Below, in pieces: positions 1-8,726 of a DNA stretch of 42,187 bases. Each line of letters opens with the position of its first letter. Position 1 is the first letter of the stretch. Origin of the DNA: CBFDCQ01 sp965603355. Its GTDB lineage: Bacteria; Hydrogenedentota; CAZGCA01; CBFDCQ01. The DNA lies in NCBI GenBank assembly GCA_965603355.1, contig CBFDCQ010000021.1, forward strand, positions 1 through 42,187, given 5' to 3'. The position numbers were made by a program, and so were the translations under genes. Under the pieces are notes generated by a model. The model had not been told where the DNA came from. It worked only from the letters and a program-made list of their open reading frames with translations, and did not search any database.

Positions 1-17
1 GGCGTAAGCCCCCGCCG

Positions 18-46
18 TTGACGTTGCCGGCGCAACTAGGTACAAT
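18..46 (+). promoter_or_regulatory. sigma-70 promoter of miaB-mutS
   Basis: A -35 box TTGACG (18-23) and a -10 box TACAAT (41-46) are separated by 17 bp, giving a near-consensus housekeeping promoter. Transcription would start near position 53, about 60 bases before the miaB start codon. No other promoter is obvious before mutS, so the two genes are probably cotranscribed. Confidence 0.7.
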
Positions 47-115
47 ATCACAAGCGTTGACCCCGAGGGGGACACTGGACCAATTTCCTCTTCAGTTAGA
101 ACGGACGTCGGGATA

Positions 116-1465
116 ATGAGCAATCTCTGTATCAGAACATTCGGCTGTCAGATGAACAAGCGGGATTCTGAGATAATCCACAGTATGCTCGCCGAAAAGG
201 GATACGTACTGGTTGACCGCGAGGAGGACGCGGACGTCATACTGTTCAACACGTGTTGTGTCCGCGAACACGCTGAACGGCGCGTCTACAGCCGGATGGA
301 GCAGCTCGCCACACTCAAGATGCGACGTCCGGACGTCGTTCTGGCAATCGGCGGATGTATGGCCCAAAAGGAAGGTCGCAAGATTCTCGAAAGGCTACCT
401 CACGTCGACCTTGTCTTCGGCACGGGCGCCCTGTACGATTTGCCCGCTCTTCTGGAACGCGCCGTTGCCGGGCACGGACCGGTGATCAGTGTTGACGGCG
501 ATGTTCGCCCAATCAGATCGCAGGCGGAGTTCGGTGCGCGGGAGACCAGTGTGCGCGCATGGGTGTCCATAGCCGAGGGATGCGATAACCAGTGCGCCTA
601 TTGCGTGGTGCCGCTGGTGCGGGGACCCGAGCGCAGCAAACCGGCCAAACTCATCCTGGACGAGGTGAACCGCGCCGTCGAGCAGGGACATACCGAGATA
701 TTCCTGTTGGGTCAGAACGTCAACTCGTACGGACATGACCTGGTCGGGGCGCCGGATTTCCCCGGGCTCTTGCAACTGGTCAACGACGTGTCCGGTGTGA
801 AACGCATTCGGTTCACGACCTCCCATCCCAAGGACATGTCGCCGCGACTTGTCGAGGCGCTGCGCGACCTGCCGCACGTGTGCGAGCACCTTCACCTTCC
901 GCTGCAGTCCGGGTCGACGCGCGTGCTGGACCTCATGAATCGCCGGTACACAAGAGACGACTACTTGCGCAAGATTGAATCGCTGCGCTCTGCAGTGCCG
1001 GGCATAGGGCTTACGACGGACATTATCGTGGGATTCCCGGGCGAGACCGAGGAGGATTTCGAGCAGACTCGGTCGGCTCTGGCGGAAATACGGTTCGATA
1101 CGGCCTACATATTCAAATTCTCGCCGAGAGTGGACACGCGCGCTGAAACACTGCCCGGACACGTTCCGGAAAACGAGATCGTACATAGACACAGGGTACT
1201 GCTCGAGATGCAGAAGGAGATAAGCCGGGAAAAGGTCCTGGAGTCGGTCGGAACACGCCAGGAGGTGCTGGTGGAAGCTCAATCTGCAAAAGAGCCCGAG
1301 TACCTCACCGGCAGGACAAGGAACTACAAGGTCGTGCGTGTTGAGAGCGACGGCGTCCGCGTCGGCGACGAGGCGGAGGTGGATATCACAGAGGCTAGAG
1401 GTTGGACACTGTACGGCACGCTGACCGCACAGGCGGCCCTGCGGTCAGACGCTGTGAACGGTTGA
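116..1465 (+). CDS. miaB: MiaB, tRNA-2-methylthio-N6-dimethylallyladenosine synthase
   Basis: This is a radical-SAM methylthiotransferase that adds the 2-methylthio group to isopentenyl-adenosine at position 37 of tRNAs reading UNN codons. The N-terminal UPF0004 domain begins with the GCQMN motif and carries the auxiliary-cluster cysteines C11, C47 and C81. The radical-SAM site is GCDNQCAYC with C156, C160 and C163. A TRAM RNA-binding domain occupies about residues 380-445. The length of 449 aa is normal for the family. GCQMN and the R-G-x-E-x-S stretch after the radical-SAM cysteines favour MiaB over RimO, and a separate RimO is encoded at 9831-11186. The ATG at 116 follows a weak GGG-containing ribosome site. 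mutS starts 13 bases after the stop, so the two are likely an operon. Confidence 0.95.
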   Translation: MSNLCIRTFGCQMNKRDSEIIHSMLAEKGYVLVDREEDADVILFNTCCVREHAERRVYSRMEQLATLKMRRPDVVLAIGGCMAQKEGRKILERLPHVDLVFGTGALYDLPALLERAVAGHGPVISVDGDVRPIRSQAEFGARETSVRAWVSIAEGCDNQCAYCVVPLVRGPERSKPAKLILDEVNRAVEQGHTEIFLLGQNVNSYGHDLVGAPDFPGLLQLVNDVSGVKRIRFTTSHPKDMSPRLVEALRDLPHVCEHLHLPLQSGSTRVLDLMNRRYTRDDYLRKIESLRSAVPGIGLTTDIIVGFPGETEEDFEQTRSALAEIRFDTAYIFKFSPRVDTRAETLPGHVPENEIVHRHRVLLEMQKEISREKVLESVGTRQEVLVEAQSAKEPEYLTGRTRNYKVVRVESDGVRVGDEAEVDITEARGWTLYGTLTAQAALRSDAVNG

Positions 1466-1478
1466 AGGTGGGAGCGAA

Positions 1479-4127
1479 TTGGCCAAAAAGAACTCAAAAA
1501 GGGGCGGTGAGACCCCGCAAGTAGCGATACGAGACCTGACACCGATGTTGCGTCAGTATCTTCGCGCAAAGGAGAGTTGTCCTGACTCGATTCTCTTCTT
1601 CCGCATGGGCGATTTCTACGAGATGTTCTTCGAGGACGCGGAGGTAGCGTCGCGAATACTCGAGATCGCCCTGACGTCGCGGGACGGCGGGCGGGCGGGT
1701 CGCGTACCGATGTGCGGCGTACCGCATCACGCGGCACAGGGTTACATGGCAAAACTGATCAAGGCCGGGAAGACCGTCGCCATCTGCGACCAAGTCGAAG
1801 ATCCCAAACAGGCCAAGGGATTGGTCAAACGCGAGATTGTCCGCACCATCACGCCCGGCACGCTGATCGAGCCGTCGCTGCTTGAGGAAAAGAAGAACAA
1901 CTATCTCGCAACACTGAACGTTCTTGACCGGAGCGCCGGCATCGCCTTCGTGGAGTTGAGTACCGGAGAGTTCCTCGCCACCGAACTGGACGGTCCTGCA
2001 ACGCCGCAAAACCTCAGAGAGGAACTCGCCAAGATGGCGCCCGCCGAGTGTCTCTATCCGCTGTCAGTTGAAGGACATGAGTGGATAGAGACGCTGCAGG
2101 CCGACCTGCCGGATACCGCATTCAAGGCGGTCGAGGAAGACCTTTTCGACCGGAGTCAGGCGCGCCGGATGCTGCTCGACCACTACGAACTGCACTCTCT
2201 GAAAGGGTTCGGCCTCGAGAATCTGTCGGTCGCCATAGGATGTGCGGGCGCGGCTTTAGGCTACCTCATGGACACCCAGAAGAGCGACATCGTCCACCTG
2301 AAATCGATAAGGGTGTATTATCCACACGATTACCTTGTCGTCGACAAAGCAACGCAACGCAGCCTCGAGCTGCTCGCCACTATGTCTGAGGGTAAACGCA
2401 GCGGGTCGCTGCTCGGCGTGCTGGACTCGACGGCCACGTCAATAGGCGGACGGCTCCTGAAACGATGGATCACGCACCCGCTCGTGGACATCGTTCAGAT
2501 CAGAAAGCGACATGAGGCCGTGGAGGAACTCGTTGGCGCACCTCAGGAAAGGAGCGTTCTCCGGTCGGTCCTCTCCGGCATCTCGGACCTGGAACGGCTT
2601 CTGGGCCGCCTGTCATGCACAAGCGGCATGCCGAGGGATATGAAGGCATTGGGGGATTCGCTGGGCAAGATACCGGAATTGAGGTTGGTCCTGTCAGGTT
2701 TTTCGAGCGAAATGGTGCGAGGATTGCGCGATTCGCTCGACGACCTCGACGATCTGACCGATCTGATATCGAAAGCGATCGTGGATCATCCGCCCGCCAC
2801 GGTGACCGAAGGGGGGATATTCCGGGATGGATATGACGAGCGACTCGACGAGTTCAAGGGGCTCGTCCGCGACGGCAAGAGCTGGATCGCCTCGCTCCAA
2901 CAGGACGAGATCAGTCGCACCGGCATAGCCTCGCTGAAGATCGGTTACAACAAGGTGTTTGGATACTACATCGAGGTGACGAAACCTAACGTGCACCTGG
3001 TACCTGCCGACTATCAGCGAAAACAGACCCTGGTGAACGCCGAACGGTACGTTACTCCCGCGCTCAAGGAGCGTGAGGAAGAGATAGTCCATGCGGACGA
3101 GAGGATGATGGAGCTGGAGTACGAGCTGTTCCAGGAGCTCAGACGCGAGGTCTGCAAACAGACTGCGCGGATACAAAAGGACGCGGAAATAATTGCGCAG
3201 ACTGATGTGCTGCTGTCGCTTGCGGACGTGGCGACCTCAAACAGGTACTCCAAACCGGACGTTACAGACGAATACGGCATCGTGATAGAGGATGGGCGCC
3301 ATCCCGTGGTTGAGAAGATCGGCGTTGACCGCGAGTTCGTGCCGAACGGTACCGTGATGGACGCGGACAACGCCTCGTTGCTGGTGCTTACCGGGCCTAA
3401 CATGGCGGGCAAGTCGACATATCTCAGGCAGGTCGCCCTGATCGTGCTTATGGCGCAGATGGGAAGTTTCGTGCCGGCAAAACGAGCGCAGATCGGCGTG
3501 GTTGACCGTATCTTCACGCGGATCGGCGCGAGCGACAACCTGGTGCGAGGAGAAAGCACGTTCATGATCGAGATGAACGAGACAGCCAGTATCCTCAACT
3601 GTGCGACCGACCGCAGCCTGATAGTCATTGACGAGATGGGACGCGGCACCAGCACGTTTGACGGTATAAGCATCGCGTGGGCGGTCGCCGAATACGTTCA
3701 CGACAAAATCGGCGCTAAGACACTGTTCGCCACGCACTATCACGAGCTGACAGAACTGGCGAAAGAGCTGAAACGAGCAAAAAACCTTAACGTTGCCGTG
3801 CGCGAATGGGGCGGTAAGGTCATATTCCTGTACCGCGTCGTGGACGGAGGAGCGGACCACAGTTACGGCGTCCAGGTGGCCCGGCTGGCCGGACTGCCTC
3901 AATCGGTGCTGGATCGGGCTCGCTTGATCCTCGAATCGCTTGAATGTGGCGCGTTTGCCCCCGCGGTCGGCAGGTCGATCCCGGCTCAGCAGCTGGCGCT
4001 GTTCCCACAGGAAAGCGAATCAGCAGTCCTGGGCGAGCTGGAGGAAGTCGACCTGGATCAGATGTCGCCGCGCGACGCGCTGGATTTCCTCTATCATCTG
4101 AGGAAGCTCTATCGTAAACCGAGGTAG
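1479..4127 (+). CDS. mutS: DNA mismatch repair protein MutS
   Basis: MutS recognises mismatches and small loops and starts methyl-independent or MutL-dependent repair. The N-terminal mismatch-binding domain has the Phe-X-Glu motif (F46, E48 in GDFYEMF). The connector, lever and clamp domains follow. The ATPase domain has Walker A GPNMAGKST (639-647) and Walker B with D718 and E719 in VIDEMGRGTS. The C-terminal helix-turn-helix region and a short tail complete 882 aa, a full-length MutS1. The start is a TTG at 1479, preceded by GGTGGGAG at a good distance. No in-frame ATG is better placed. It lies 13 bases after miaB, an association seen in several phyla. No MutL is present in the window. Confidence 0.97.
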   Translation: MAKKNSKRGGETPQVAIRDLTPMLRQYLRAKESCPDSILFFRMGDFYEMFFEDAEVASRILEIALTSRDGGRAGRVPMCGVPHHAAQGYMAKLIKAGKTVAICDQVEDPKQAKGLVKREIVRTITPGTLIEPSLLEEKKNNYLATLNVLDRSAGIAFVELSTGEFLATELDGPATPQNLREELAKMAPAECLYPLSVEGHEWIETLQADLPDTAFKAVEEDLFDRSQARRMLLDHYELHSLKGFGLENLSVAIGCAGAALGYLMDTQKSDIVHLKSIRVYYPHDYLVVDKATQRSLELLATMSEGKRSGSLLGVLDSTATSIGGRLLKRWITHPLVDIVQIRKRHEAVEELVGAPQERSVLRSVLSGISDLERLLGRLSCTSGMPRDMKALGDSLGKIPELRLVLSGFSSEMVRGLRDSLDDLDDLTDLISKAIVDHPPATVTEGGIFRDGYDERLDEFKGLVRDGKSWIASLQQDEISRTGIASLKIGYNKVFGYYIEVTKPNVHLVPADYQRKQTLVNAERYVTPALKEREEEIVHADERMMELEYELFQELRREVCKQTARIQKDAEIIAQTDVLLSLADVATSNRYSKPDVTDEYGIVIEDGRHPVVEKIGVDREFVPNGTVMDADNASLLVLTGPNMAGKSTYLRQVALIVLMAQMGSFVPAKRAQIGVVDRIFTRIGASDNLVRGESTFMIEMNETASILNCATDRSLIVIDEMGRGTSTFDGISIAWAVAEYVHDKIGAKTLFATHYHELTELAKELKRAKNLNVAVREWGGKVIFLYRVVDGGADHSYGVQVARLAGLPQSVLDRARLILESLECGAFAPAVGRSIPAQQLALFPQESESAVLGELEEVDLDQMSPRDALDFLYHLRKLYRKPR

Positions 4128-4178
4128 ACAACCTCTTGGTGTGGACAGACATCAATTACATGAGGGAGGACCACCACG

Positions 4179-4616
4179 ATGGCCAAGTCGAGACAGTATG
4201 AGTTTGGACGCGTTTTTCTCGCTAGATTACCTCACAAAGGCGACCTCCTTGAATCGATCACGATGTTTTGCGCCGATAGTGAACTGGGCGCCGGTTTTGT
4301 CTCCGCGATCGGCGCCGTTCAGAGCGCGACTGTAGGATACTACGACCAGAAAGCCCACGAATACAGGACCATTTCCTTTCATGAACCTATGGAAATCGCC
4401 AGTCTTGCCGGAAACCTCTCCGTGAAGGACGGTCAACCGATGCTGCACGCGCACGTCGTCTTTTCGAGAGAGAACGGCAAGGCCGTGGGAGGTCATCTGA
4501 TGAGCCCTACGGTCGTGTTCGCGGGAGAGGTGTTCGCCGTCGAGCTCTGCGGCGAGCCGCTGGTCAGGGAGTTTGACGAACCTACTGGTCTTCCTCTGTG
4601 GGCGGCGCTTCGATGA
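4179..4616 (+). CDS. PPC/DUF296 domain protein
   Basis: This 145-aa protein consists almost entirely of one PPC (plants and prokaryotes conserved, DUF296) domain. In plants the domain is joined to AT-hook DNA-binding motifs. In bacteria it stands alone and its role is unsettled. The signature histidines are visible as MLHAHVVFS near residue 87 and GGHL near residue 107; in characterised structures these line a metal site at the trimer interface. The early part carries the typical R-lysine-G-D-L-L-E-S segment. A strong GGGAGGA ribosome site precedes the ATG. It follows mutS by 51 bases on the same strand. Its 3' end overlaps the convergent TPR gene by 35 bases. The domain call is secure and the function is not. 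Confidence 0.85.
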   Translation: MAKSRQYEFGRVFLARLPHKGDLLESITMFCADSELGAGFVSAIGAVQSATVGYYDQKAHEYRTISFHEPMEIASLAGNLSVKDGQPMLHAHVVFSRENGKAVGGHLMSPTVVFAGEVFAVELCGEPLVREFDEPTGLPLWAALR

Positions 4617-5574
4617 GGTTTGCCGTATCCTCGAGCTGCTCCGTCGCTTCGCGCGCTGCTTCCGTTTCGGGATACTTCGCGACGGCGGAAAGATAATAGA
4701 GACGCGCCGCGCCGCGTTTCTCTATCCGCTCGTAGAAACGCGCGATGACAAGCTGCTGCCGTGCCATGTCCTCGCGAAGCTCTGCGATTCTCGCTTCAGC
4801 CTCGTCGGCCTTGGGATCACCCGGATGCATCCTCAAGAAGAGTCTAAACTGCTCGACGGCCTTACGCGCGATCGTCTGATCGTACTCGGCGGGCAGCGCT
4901 TGCTTGCAGTAGCACATGGCAAGGCCGTACGTCGCCTGTCCCGCCCAATCGGACGACGGGTACTCGTCAAGCACCTTCTGATACTCGTAAGTAGCCTCAA
5001 GGTATCGTCCTGACGCAAAGTAACATTCGGCTACTCTGTACTGCGCTCGCGCGGCCGCTCGGCCAAAAGGCGCGTTCTCTATCACGCGTTGATACGTTTG
5101 CATTGCTCTGCGGACGTAGCGTCCGCGAAGGAACCTGAACCCTTCTGCGCGCGTTCCCTTCTGGTAGAACCGATCGGCGATCTCATACTGTTTCCCCATG
5201 ACCTTGTCGAACAGATCTGACGCCGGCCAGTTCGATATTACCTTCTGGTACTCGGTGCTGGCTCGTTCGTAATCGCCCTGCGCCTCGTAAAGCTCCCCGA
5301 CCTGAAACTGCGCCTGCGCACAAAGATCGCTGTCGGGGAAAAATCTAAAGAACTTCCTGTACTCGGAAGTCGCCTCCTCATAATCCCCGGCCAAACGCAG
5401 CTGACTTGCGTACTCGAGTTGAGCTTCCGCCGTCTCCTTGGGCTGATTTTTCGGGTTGATCCATCTGCCGGTCTCCGGAGTCCAGACCCATACCGCACCG
5501 GCGCTACCCGTAACAGCAAGATCGATAAGTAGGAATATAACGAAGGCCCAGACTACTCTACGATTGTTCAACAA
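4582..5574 (-). CDS. secreted TPR-repeat protein (BamD/YbgF-like)
   Basis: The 330-aa product begins with a hydrophobic segment (about residues 8-27) ending in GSAGA, which looks like a signal-peptidase I signal or an uncleaved anchor. There is no lipobox cysteine, unlike typical BamD. At least five TPR-like repeats follow, of the type A-x-x-x-Y-x-x-x-L and Y-Q-K-V-I/L-x-x-x-P, with the spacing of outer-membrane lipoprotein BamD or CpoB/YbgF. A periplasmic protein-protein scaffold is the likely role. It is the last gene of a three-gene minus-strand cluster with an exosortase-like enzyme and a companion membrane protein; its start overlaps the upstream gene by 17 bases. This context suggests a link to exosortase sorting rather than to the Bam complex, but that is inference. 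Confidence 0.75.
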   Translation of the reverse strand: MLNNRRVVWAFVIFLLIDLAVTGSAGAVWVWTPETGRWINPKNQPKETAEAQLEYASQLRLAGDYEEATSEYRKFFRFFPDSDLCAQAQFQVGELYEAQGDYERASTEYQKVISNWPASDLFDKVMGKQYEIADRFYQKGTRAEGFRFLRGRYVRRAMQTYQRVIENAPFGRAAARAQYRVAECYFASGRYLEATYEYQKVLDEYPSSDWAGQATYGLAMCYCKQALPAEYDQTIARKAVEQFRLFLRMHPGDPKADEAEARIAELREDMARQQLVIARFYERIEKRGAARLYYLSAVAKYPETEAAREATEQLEDTANLIEAPPTEEDQ

Positions 5575-6097
5575 TACCCCCGTCCTGTTGCGCCCCTTTG
5601 AAATACTGGAAAATCTGCGGCGGCCGAGTCAAGAAGAGCCACGCAAAAAACGGCAGCACAACGCCTAGATTGGCGAGTAAGCGCGCAAAACCCGTCGGCG
5701 TCGTCAACCCTCGCTCCACACGAGCGACCAGAAGCGTGGACAGCTGAAGCACGTGCCACACAAAGAAAATGCCAAGCCCGATACACAACGCGCGGCACGT
5801 CCGCCGCCAGCCAAGACCCGGCGTCGCACCGACCAGCGTGGCAAAGGCTGTAATGTTTATCACCACCCACCCTGCCGGCATCATCCGCGGTATTCCGTCG
5901 CACATGAAGGTCAACTTCACCATAAACCAGTTCTCAGCAATTTGGGTCTCGGTGATCCCAAGTGCAGCCCGCCACTTCAACGCACCACTCACCACGTGGC
6001 CCAAGACATACGCGTACGGTTTCAGCAGCAGAACGAACAGCACCAGACTCAGAACCGCCACGAGCACAAATCTGAGTATAAACACACGGCTCTTCAT
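5558..6097 (-). CDS. multi-pass membrane protein, likely exosortase H-associated
   Basis: This 179-aa protein has about four hydrophobic segments: residues 7-30, 70-95, 103-125 and 140-160. The loop between the first two contains a conserved-looking C-D-G-I-P-R-M-M-P-A-G-W stretch. I recognise no enzyme family. Its size, topology and position 12 bases after the exosortase gene match the 'exosortase H-associated membrane protein' that accompanies XrtH in other genomes. That family assignment is from memory and is the least certain part. It may assist the exosortase in sorting or in handling substrates at the inner membrane. It overlaps the next gene by 17 bases, so translation is probably coupled. 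Confidence 0.6.
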   Translation of the reverse strand: MKSRVFILRFVLVAVLSLVLFVLLLKPYAYVLGHVVSGALKWRAALGITETQIAENWFMVKLTFMCDGIPRMMPAGWVVINITAFATLVGATPGLGWRRTCRALCIGLGIFFVWHVLQLSTLLVARVERGLTTPTGFARLLANLGVVLPFFAWLFLTRPPQIFQYFKGAQQDGGIVEQS

Positions 6098-6109
6098 TGA
6101 ACTAATCCG

Positions 6110-6697
6110 TTACTGAGCAACGTCGTCCGGCCCCGCCTGGGAATCAGCGGCCTTGTCGCCCCGCTCAGGTTCCCGTTTCTTGACGACCTTCTCGATCCAA
6201 ATTAACCATAGAATCACTACGAAAATGATAAAGACCGTCTGCCACACGTATACGTGGGCAAACTCGAACACCTCGCGGCTCTTGAACGCTCCGATGTACG
6301 CCAGACACGCCAGGCGCAGAATATTCACCACGTAAAGGGCAGGTACGCCCACACCGACAGCCAGGAGCTTCTTCCTGATGGTGGCTGGAAAAGCTATCAC
6401 CGCGCCACAGAAGATCGCCATCGCCTCCACGCCTGAACACTCAGGAATTATGCGGACGACAAACGTGTGAAACGTAATCCGGCTCGCTTCAACCTCGACT
6501 GGGAAGCGTGAGATCCTGAGCACAAATGCAACGCTTGCGGCGATCATCTCGATGTACCGCTTCATGAACCGCGTCGGCTCAACAAGGCTGTTTATCCAGA
6601 AGATCAGCGCCACAATTATCGCGAACACCACCGCGAACCGCACCGGTTCCCTGCGCAGTACGTCTCTCAACTTATTAAATCCGAGCCGCTTACCCAA
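6110..6697 (-). CDS. xrtH: exosortase/archaeosortase family protein, XrtH-like
   Basis: Exosortases are multi-pass cysteine transpeptidases that process proteins carrying C-terminal sorting signals (PEP-CTERM and variants). The triad is visible: C87 in PECSGVEAM, R128 in NILRL and H148 in FAHVYVWQ. Each lies at the edge of a hydrophobic segment (about 20-37, 88-104, 110-132, 150-170). The length of 195 aa is that of the compact subfamilies, such as exosortase H (IPTLxxWG-CTERM specific), not of the roughly 300-residue EpsI-fused types. The adjacent 179-aa membrane protein supports XrtH. No protein in this window ends with an IPTLxxWG- or PEP-type sorting tail, so the substrates lie elsewhere. 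The charged C-terminal tail (about 170-195) is cytoplasmic. Confidence 0.8.
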   Translation of the reverse strand: MGKRLGFNKLRDVLRREPVRFAVVFAIIVALIFWINSLVEPTRFMKRYIEMIAASVAFVLRISRFPVEVEASRITFHTFVVRIIPECSGVEAMAIFCGAVIAFPATIRKKLLAVGVGVPALYVVNILRLACLAYIGAFKSREVFEFAHVYVWQTVFIIFVVILWLIWIEKVVKKREPERGDKAADSQAGPDDVAQ

Positions 6698-6854
6698 TCT
6701 CGCCGGTATCCTTCCCCGTTGAGCTATTCATATCTCTCGGACCTCAGATTTCCTTCCCCAGACGCATACCTCGATCAATTCTAGCCTCATCACTGCAATT
6801 TTACCACTTTAGGGCAACAGCAATCAAGTCCACGGAGAACACCTCCGCGTTCAC

Positions 6855-7967
6855 CTATATAATGGAGCTGTAGAGTCGCTCGTACTCGCCCACTATCAGT
6901 TCCGGGTTGAACCGCTGCACAGCGCGCGCTCTCGCCTGTGCACCAATTCGGCGGGCGGCTTCGGCGTCCCTGAGCACATCTATACCGCGCCTGGCCATGG
7001 TCTGCACGTCGCCAACGTCCACGAGAAAACCTGTAACTTGGTCCTCGATGAGCTCGGTAAGCCCGCCGCTGTTGCTCGCCACAACAGGGACCTCACATGC
7101 CATAGCCTCCAGTGCGGCCAGTCCGAAGCTCTCGTACTCGCTTGGGAGAAGGACAAGATCGGCGCATGGAAGGATGTCCTCAACGCGGTCCTGAGTGCCC
7201 AGGTATTCGACCCGGTCGGCGAGTCCGGCTTCATCAATCATGAGGTTGGCGGTGCTGAGCTCGGGACCGTCACCGACAAGAACCAACCTGCTCGGTACCT
7301 GCCGGTTGATGTGATCGAAGACGGCAACAACGTCCCGCACCCTCTTCACCGGGCGGAAATTCGAGACGTGCATGACAATCTTCTCGCCCGTTCGACTGAA
7401 CCGAGACTTGTCGCACGTGCGGCGTTTGAACAAGTCAGGGTCCACGAAATTGTATATTGTATGGATCTGGCATTCGGTTTGGAACTCTTCCCGCGTACGA
7501 CGTGTCAGCCAGCGCGACACGGCCGTGACCGCGTCGCTTCTCTCAATTGAGAACTTCGTGATCCGAAAAAAGGAGGGATCATTCCCAACGTACGTGATAT
7601 CCGTACCGTGAAGGGTGGTTATGACTTTGATACTCGTGTTTTCGGTGACGAGCTTCGCCAGGATCGCGCACGTAGCGTGCGGGATGGCGTAATGTACGTG
7701 AAATACGTCGAGGTCTTGACGTTCCGCCACCTCCGCCATCCGAGCGGCCAGCGCAAGACTGTATGGGGGGAACTTGAAAAGGGGGTAAGTTGTCACTCCT
7801 ACTCCGTGGAAGAATATATTCTCGTCGTATTCTGTTGTGAGACGGTACGGAAGATCGTAGCTTATGAAATGGACCTGATGCCCCCTTCTTGCGAGATGAA
7901 CGCCCAGGTCAGTAGCGACCGTGCCGCTGCCGCCCAGCGTCGGATGGCACGTTACGCCGATACGCAT
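6855..7967 (-). CDS. bshA: BshA, N-acetyl-alpha-D-glucosaminyl L-malate synthase
   Basis: BshA is a GT4 glycosyltransferase that joins UDP-GlcNAc to L-malate, the first step of bacillithiol synthesis. Evidence is the N-terminal GVTCHPTLGGSGTVATDLG segment, the HVHYAIPHA motif, LHGTDITYVGNDPSF, and the C-terminal EYESFGLAALEAMACEVPVVAS nucleotide-sugar site with its E-x7-E arrangement. These segments are diagnostic of BshA rather than of a generic GT4 enzyme. The 370-aa length is normal. It starts 4 bases after bshB1, the next enzyme in the pathway, so the two are cotranscribed. The third gene, bshC, is not in this window. BshA ends a long minus-strand chain that begins with ftsK. Confidence 0.93.
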   Translation of the reverse strand: MRIGVTCHPTLGGSGTVATDLGVHLARRGHQVHFISYDLPYRLTTEYDENIFFHGVGVTTYPLFKFPPYSLALAARMAEVAERQDLDVFHVHYAIPHATCAILAKLVTENTSIKVITTLHGTDITYVGNDPSFFRITKFSIERSDAVTAVSRWLTRRTREEFQTECQIHTIYNFVDPDLFKRRTCDKSRFSRTGEKIVMHVSNFRPVKRVRDVVAVFDHINRQVPSRLVLVGDGPELSTANLMIDEAGLADRVEYLGTQDRVEDILPCADLVLLPSEYESFGLAALEAMACEVPVVASNSGGLTELIEDQVTGFLVDVGDVQTMARRGIDVLRDAEAARRIGAQARARAVQRFNPELIVGEYERLYSSII

Positions 7968-7971
7968 GTTC

Positions 7972-8679
7972 TCAGCTCCACAACGCCACGGGGTCGCTCA
8001 CCGGTATCGGCCCTTGGACGTTGAACGGTTCCCCGTAATTCACTCCTATCAACGAACCGAAAAAGCGGGCCCGGGCTTCTATCTCCTCAAGATATTCCTT
8101 TCGGCTCAGATAAGTCTGCGGACCGCGCTGTTTCGGGTGATGGAACTGCGACCTATATGCCCGAATAGCGCTCATTTTGCCGCTGAAACTTTCCGTAATG
8201 TCAACGACAATGTCAGGTACCTCTGAAAAAAGGTGCTCGTAGTAATGGAGAACCTTGTGAGGCGTGAACCTGTCTTGTCCGGTATCTATCTTTGCCAACC
8301 CCGCCATATAGGATGCGTCGCGGATTAGTTCAGCTGCTCTGGCGTGGTCCGGATGACGGGCAACGGGCGGAGGTGCCAGCACGATGGTTGGCCGGTACTC
8401 TCTTAGAACCGCCACGAGTTTCACCCTGCTATTGTGGTCGTTTTCGATGTTCCCGTCAGGCAGACCGAGGTTTTGCCTGGCTTCCACGCCGAGTATTTTG
8501 CCAGCGTCACGCGACTCCTTCTTCCTGCCGGTCGGCGTGCCGCGAGTGCCGAGCTCGCCGCCGGTGAGGTCAACAATCGCGGTGCTGTACCCAAGCACGT
8601 TCAATCTGTGGAGCGTCCCCCCCGAGAACAGCTCCACATCGTCGGGATGAGGTCCAAACGCCAATACGTCGACCTTCAC
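7972..8679 (-). CDS. bshB1: BshB1, bacillithiol biosynthesis deacetylase
   Basis: BshB1 is a zinc-dependent PIG-L/LmbE-family deacetylase. It removes the acetyl group from GlcNAc-malate to give glucosaminyl-malate. The motif GPHPDDVE gives H11 and D14 as zinc ligands and D13 as catalytic base. The second site RHPDH gives H112 as the third ligand. The TGGELGTRGT segment and the C-terminal R-S-Q-F-H stretch are typical of the BshB1 group. The 235-aa length is standard. It lies between pgpA (47 bases upstream) and bshA (4 bases downstream). It could act on a related glycoside, but the bshA neighbour makes bacillithiol the simplest reading. Confidence 0.92.
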   Translation of the reverse strand: MKVDVLAFGPHPDDVELFSGGTLHRLNVLGYSTAIVDLTGGELGTRGTPTGRKKESRDAGKILGVEARQNLGLPDGNIENDHNSRVKLVAVLREYRPTIVLAPPPVARHPDHARAAELIRDASYMAGLAKIDTGQDRFTPHKVLHYYEHLFSEVPDIVVDITESFSGKMSAIRAYRSQFHHPKQRGPQTYLSRKEYLEEIEARARFFGSLIGVNYGEPFNVQGPIPVSDPVALWS

Positions 8680-8726
8680 GCTCCACGCTCCTTTACGGGC
8701 GAGGCGCGCCTCACCCTTTCAGGGCC

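Noticed and set aside
395..1282. 295-codon minus-strand frame across miaB
   Set aside because: It is antisense to a clear MiaB, its product has no family features, and it lacks a ribosome site. Long antisense frames are common in G+C-rich genes.
6834..6854. CGGAG...CTCCG hairpin downstream of xrtH promoter region and bshA end
   Set aside because: The stem is only five base pairs and no T-run follows on either strand, so it is not supported as a terminator.
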